Shown here: piece after piece, positions 63,612-64,000 of the stretch
Position numbering within the stretch: the first letter of the stretch is position 1
How the letters are laid out: every line of letters begins with the position of its first letter
Assembly: GCA_021155045.1 (NCBI GenBank)
Contig: JAJNQB010000018.1
Coordinates: forward strand, 62,001-126,000
DNA from: Arcticibacter sp.
GTDB lineage: Bacteria > Bacteroidota > Bacteroidia > 2-12-FULL-35-15
Direction: 5' to 3'
DNA: 64,000 nt
Notes under the pieces: generated by a model
Seen by the model: only the letters and a program-made list of their open reading frames with translations
Told to the model about the DNA's origin: nothing
Databases searched by the model: none
Position numbers and translations under genes: made by a program

Positions 63612-64000
63612 TTCTTCAACTTCTCCAGCACTTCCTGTTTCTTTCTTCTTGCTACTTCAAATGTTTGCCCGTTTATCATTTCAATAATACAAGGCTCTCC
63701 TTTGTTATAACCTTTGATATGAGAAATGTTGATCAAACAGCTTTTATGAATGCGCAAAAACGTTGAGTCTTCTCCAAAGTAATCTTCAAAATCTTTTAGG
63801 TATTTAGCGGATACATACCTTTCATTTTTTATAGTAGTTATGTTGCAATAGCTTCCATCGCTTTCAATGCAAACAATGTCGTTGCTTTTTACTAACAAGA
63901 CATTATCACCGGCATGAACTACAATTTTTCGCTCTTTGGTTTCTGAATCTAAACTGTGAAGCAAATTTACAATTTGTGTTCCTGTGTTTTGTTTTAGTGA
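63608..64000 (-). CDS. LytTR-domain response regulator (partial)
   Basis: The frame is open to the right edge, so the N-terminal part is missing. Visible: LytTR DNA-binding domain (VESDG-type SDGSYCNITT, KYLKDFEDYF, FLRIHKSCLINISHIKGYNK). The missing part is expected to be a receiver domain. LytTR regulators in Bacteroidota typically pair with LytS-like kinases. It could be a core gene beyond the island. Confidence 0.85.
   Translation of the reverse strand, partial: SLKQNTGTQIVNLLHSLDSETKERKIVVHAGDNVLLVKSNDIVCIESDGSYCNITTIKNERYVSAKYLKDFEDYFGEDSTFLRIHKSCLINISHIKGYNKGEPCIIEMINGQTFEVARRKKQEVLEKLKK

Overview
The window is chromosomal DNA of a low-GC member of the Bacteroidota. Evidence seen directly: promoters of the TAnnTTTG type typical of this phylum, a secreted protein with a type IX secretion (Por) tail, an LptC lipoprotein next to coaX, the zinc-less form of ribosomal protein L32, a two-component 'propeller' sensor, and A-rich leaders instead of strong Shine-Dalgarno sites. 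The species cannot be named from the sequence.

Positions 1 to about 38,190 are an ordinary core chromosome. In order: the end of coaX, an outer-membrane protein, lptC, a CNNM/CBS membrane protein and mfd; a histidine kinase divergent from a propeller-SpoIIE receptor; rpoN and a PAP2-like membrane protein; the cell-shape cluster mreB-mreC-mreD-mrdA-rodA on the minus strand; purH; an ABC permease and a fatty acid desaturase; the lipid-precursor operon DUF177-rpmF-plsX-fabH-accB-accC; a DUF3108 protein; a PhoB/PhoR-like pair; a UbiA-like enzyme; gcvP; a secreted T9SS cargo protein; and tRNA-Ser(GGA). Short palindromic elements sit in frame inside mfd (one copy) and purH (two copies, in two different reading frames).

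Positions 38,185 to about 63,250 look like an integrated genomic island attached to tRNA-Ser. Its left end carries a large serine recombinase whose reading frame runs antisense through the tRNA, followed by four accessory genes of unknown function. One of these encodes a zinc-finger protein with three 27-bp-spaced copies of a motif that recurs exactly at 63,239-63,257. The cargo (42.7-62.7 kb) is nearly all on the plus strand: two TerB-like proteins, five double-domain universal stress proteins, a DoxX-like protein, PEP synthase, a short-chain dehydrogenase, an M50 site-2 protease with CBS domains, a phospholipase-D/cardiolipin-synthase-like enzyme, DUF2062, an AI-2E-family permease, a P2-type cation ATPase, a beta-CASP metallo-beta-lactamase ribonuclease, a PfkB-type phosphofructokinase and an ATP-cone/PD-(D/E)XK protein. 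This set strongly resembles the DosR dormancy regulon of Mycobacterium tuberculosis (USPs, PfkB, CtpF, Rip3-type protease) but is packed into one island with no DosR/DosS in view. My inference is that it is a transferable low-oxygen or energy-starvation survival module.

The right end (62.7-63.6 kb) is a graveyard: the N-terminus of a second P-type ATPase and the C-terminus of a beta-carbonic anhydrase. A LytTR response regulator gene runs off the window edge.
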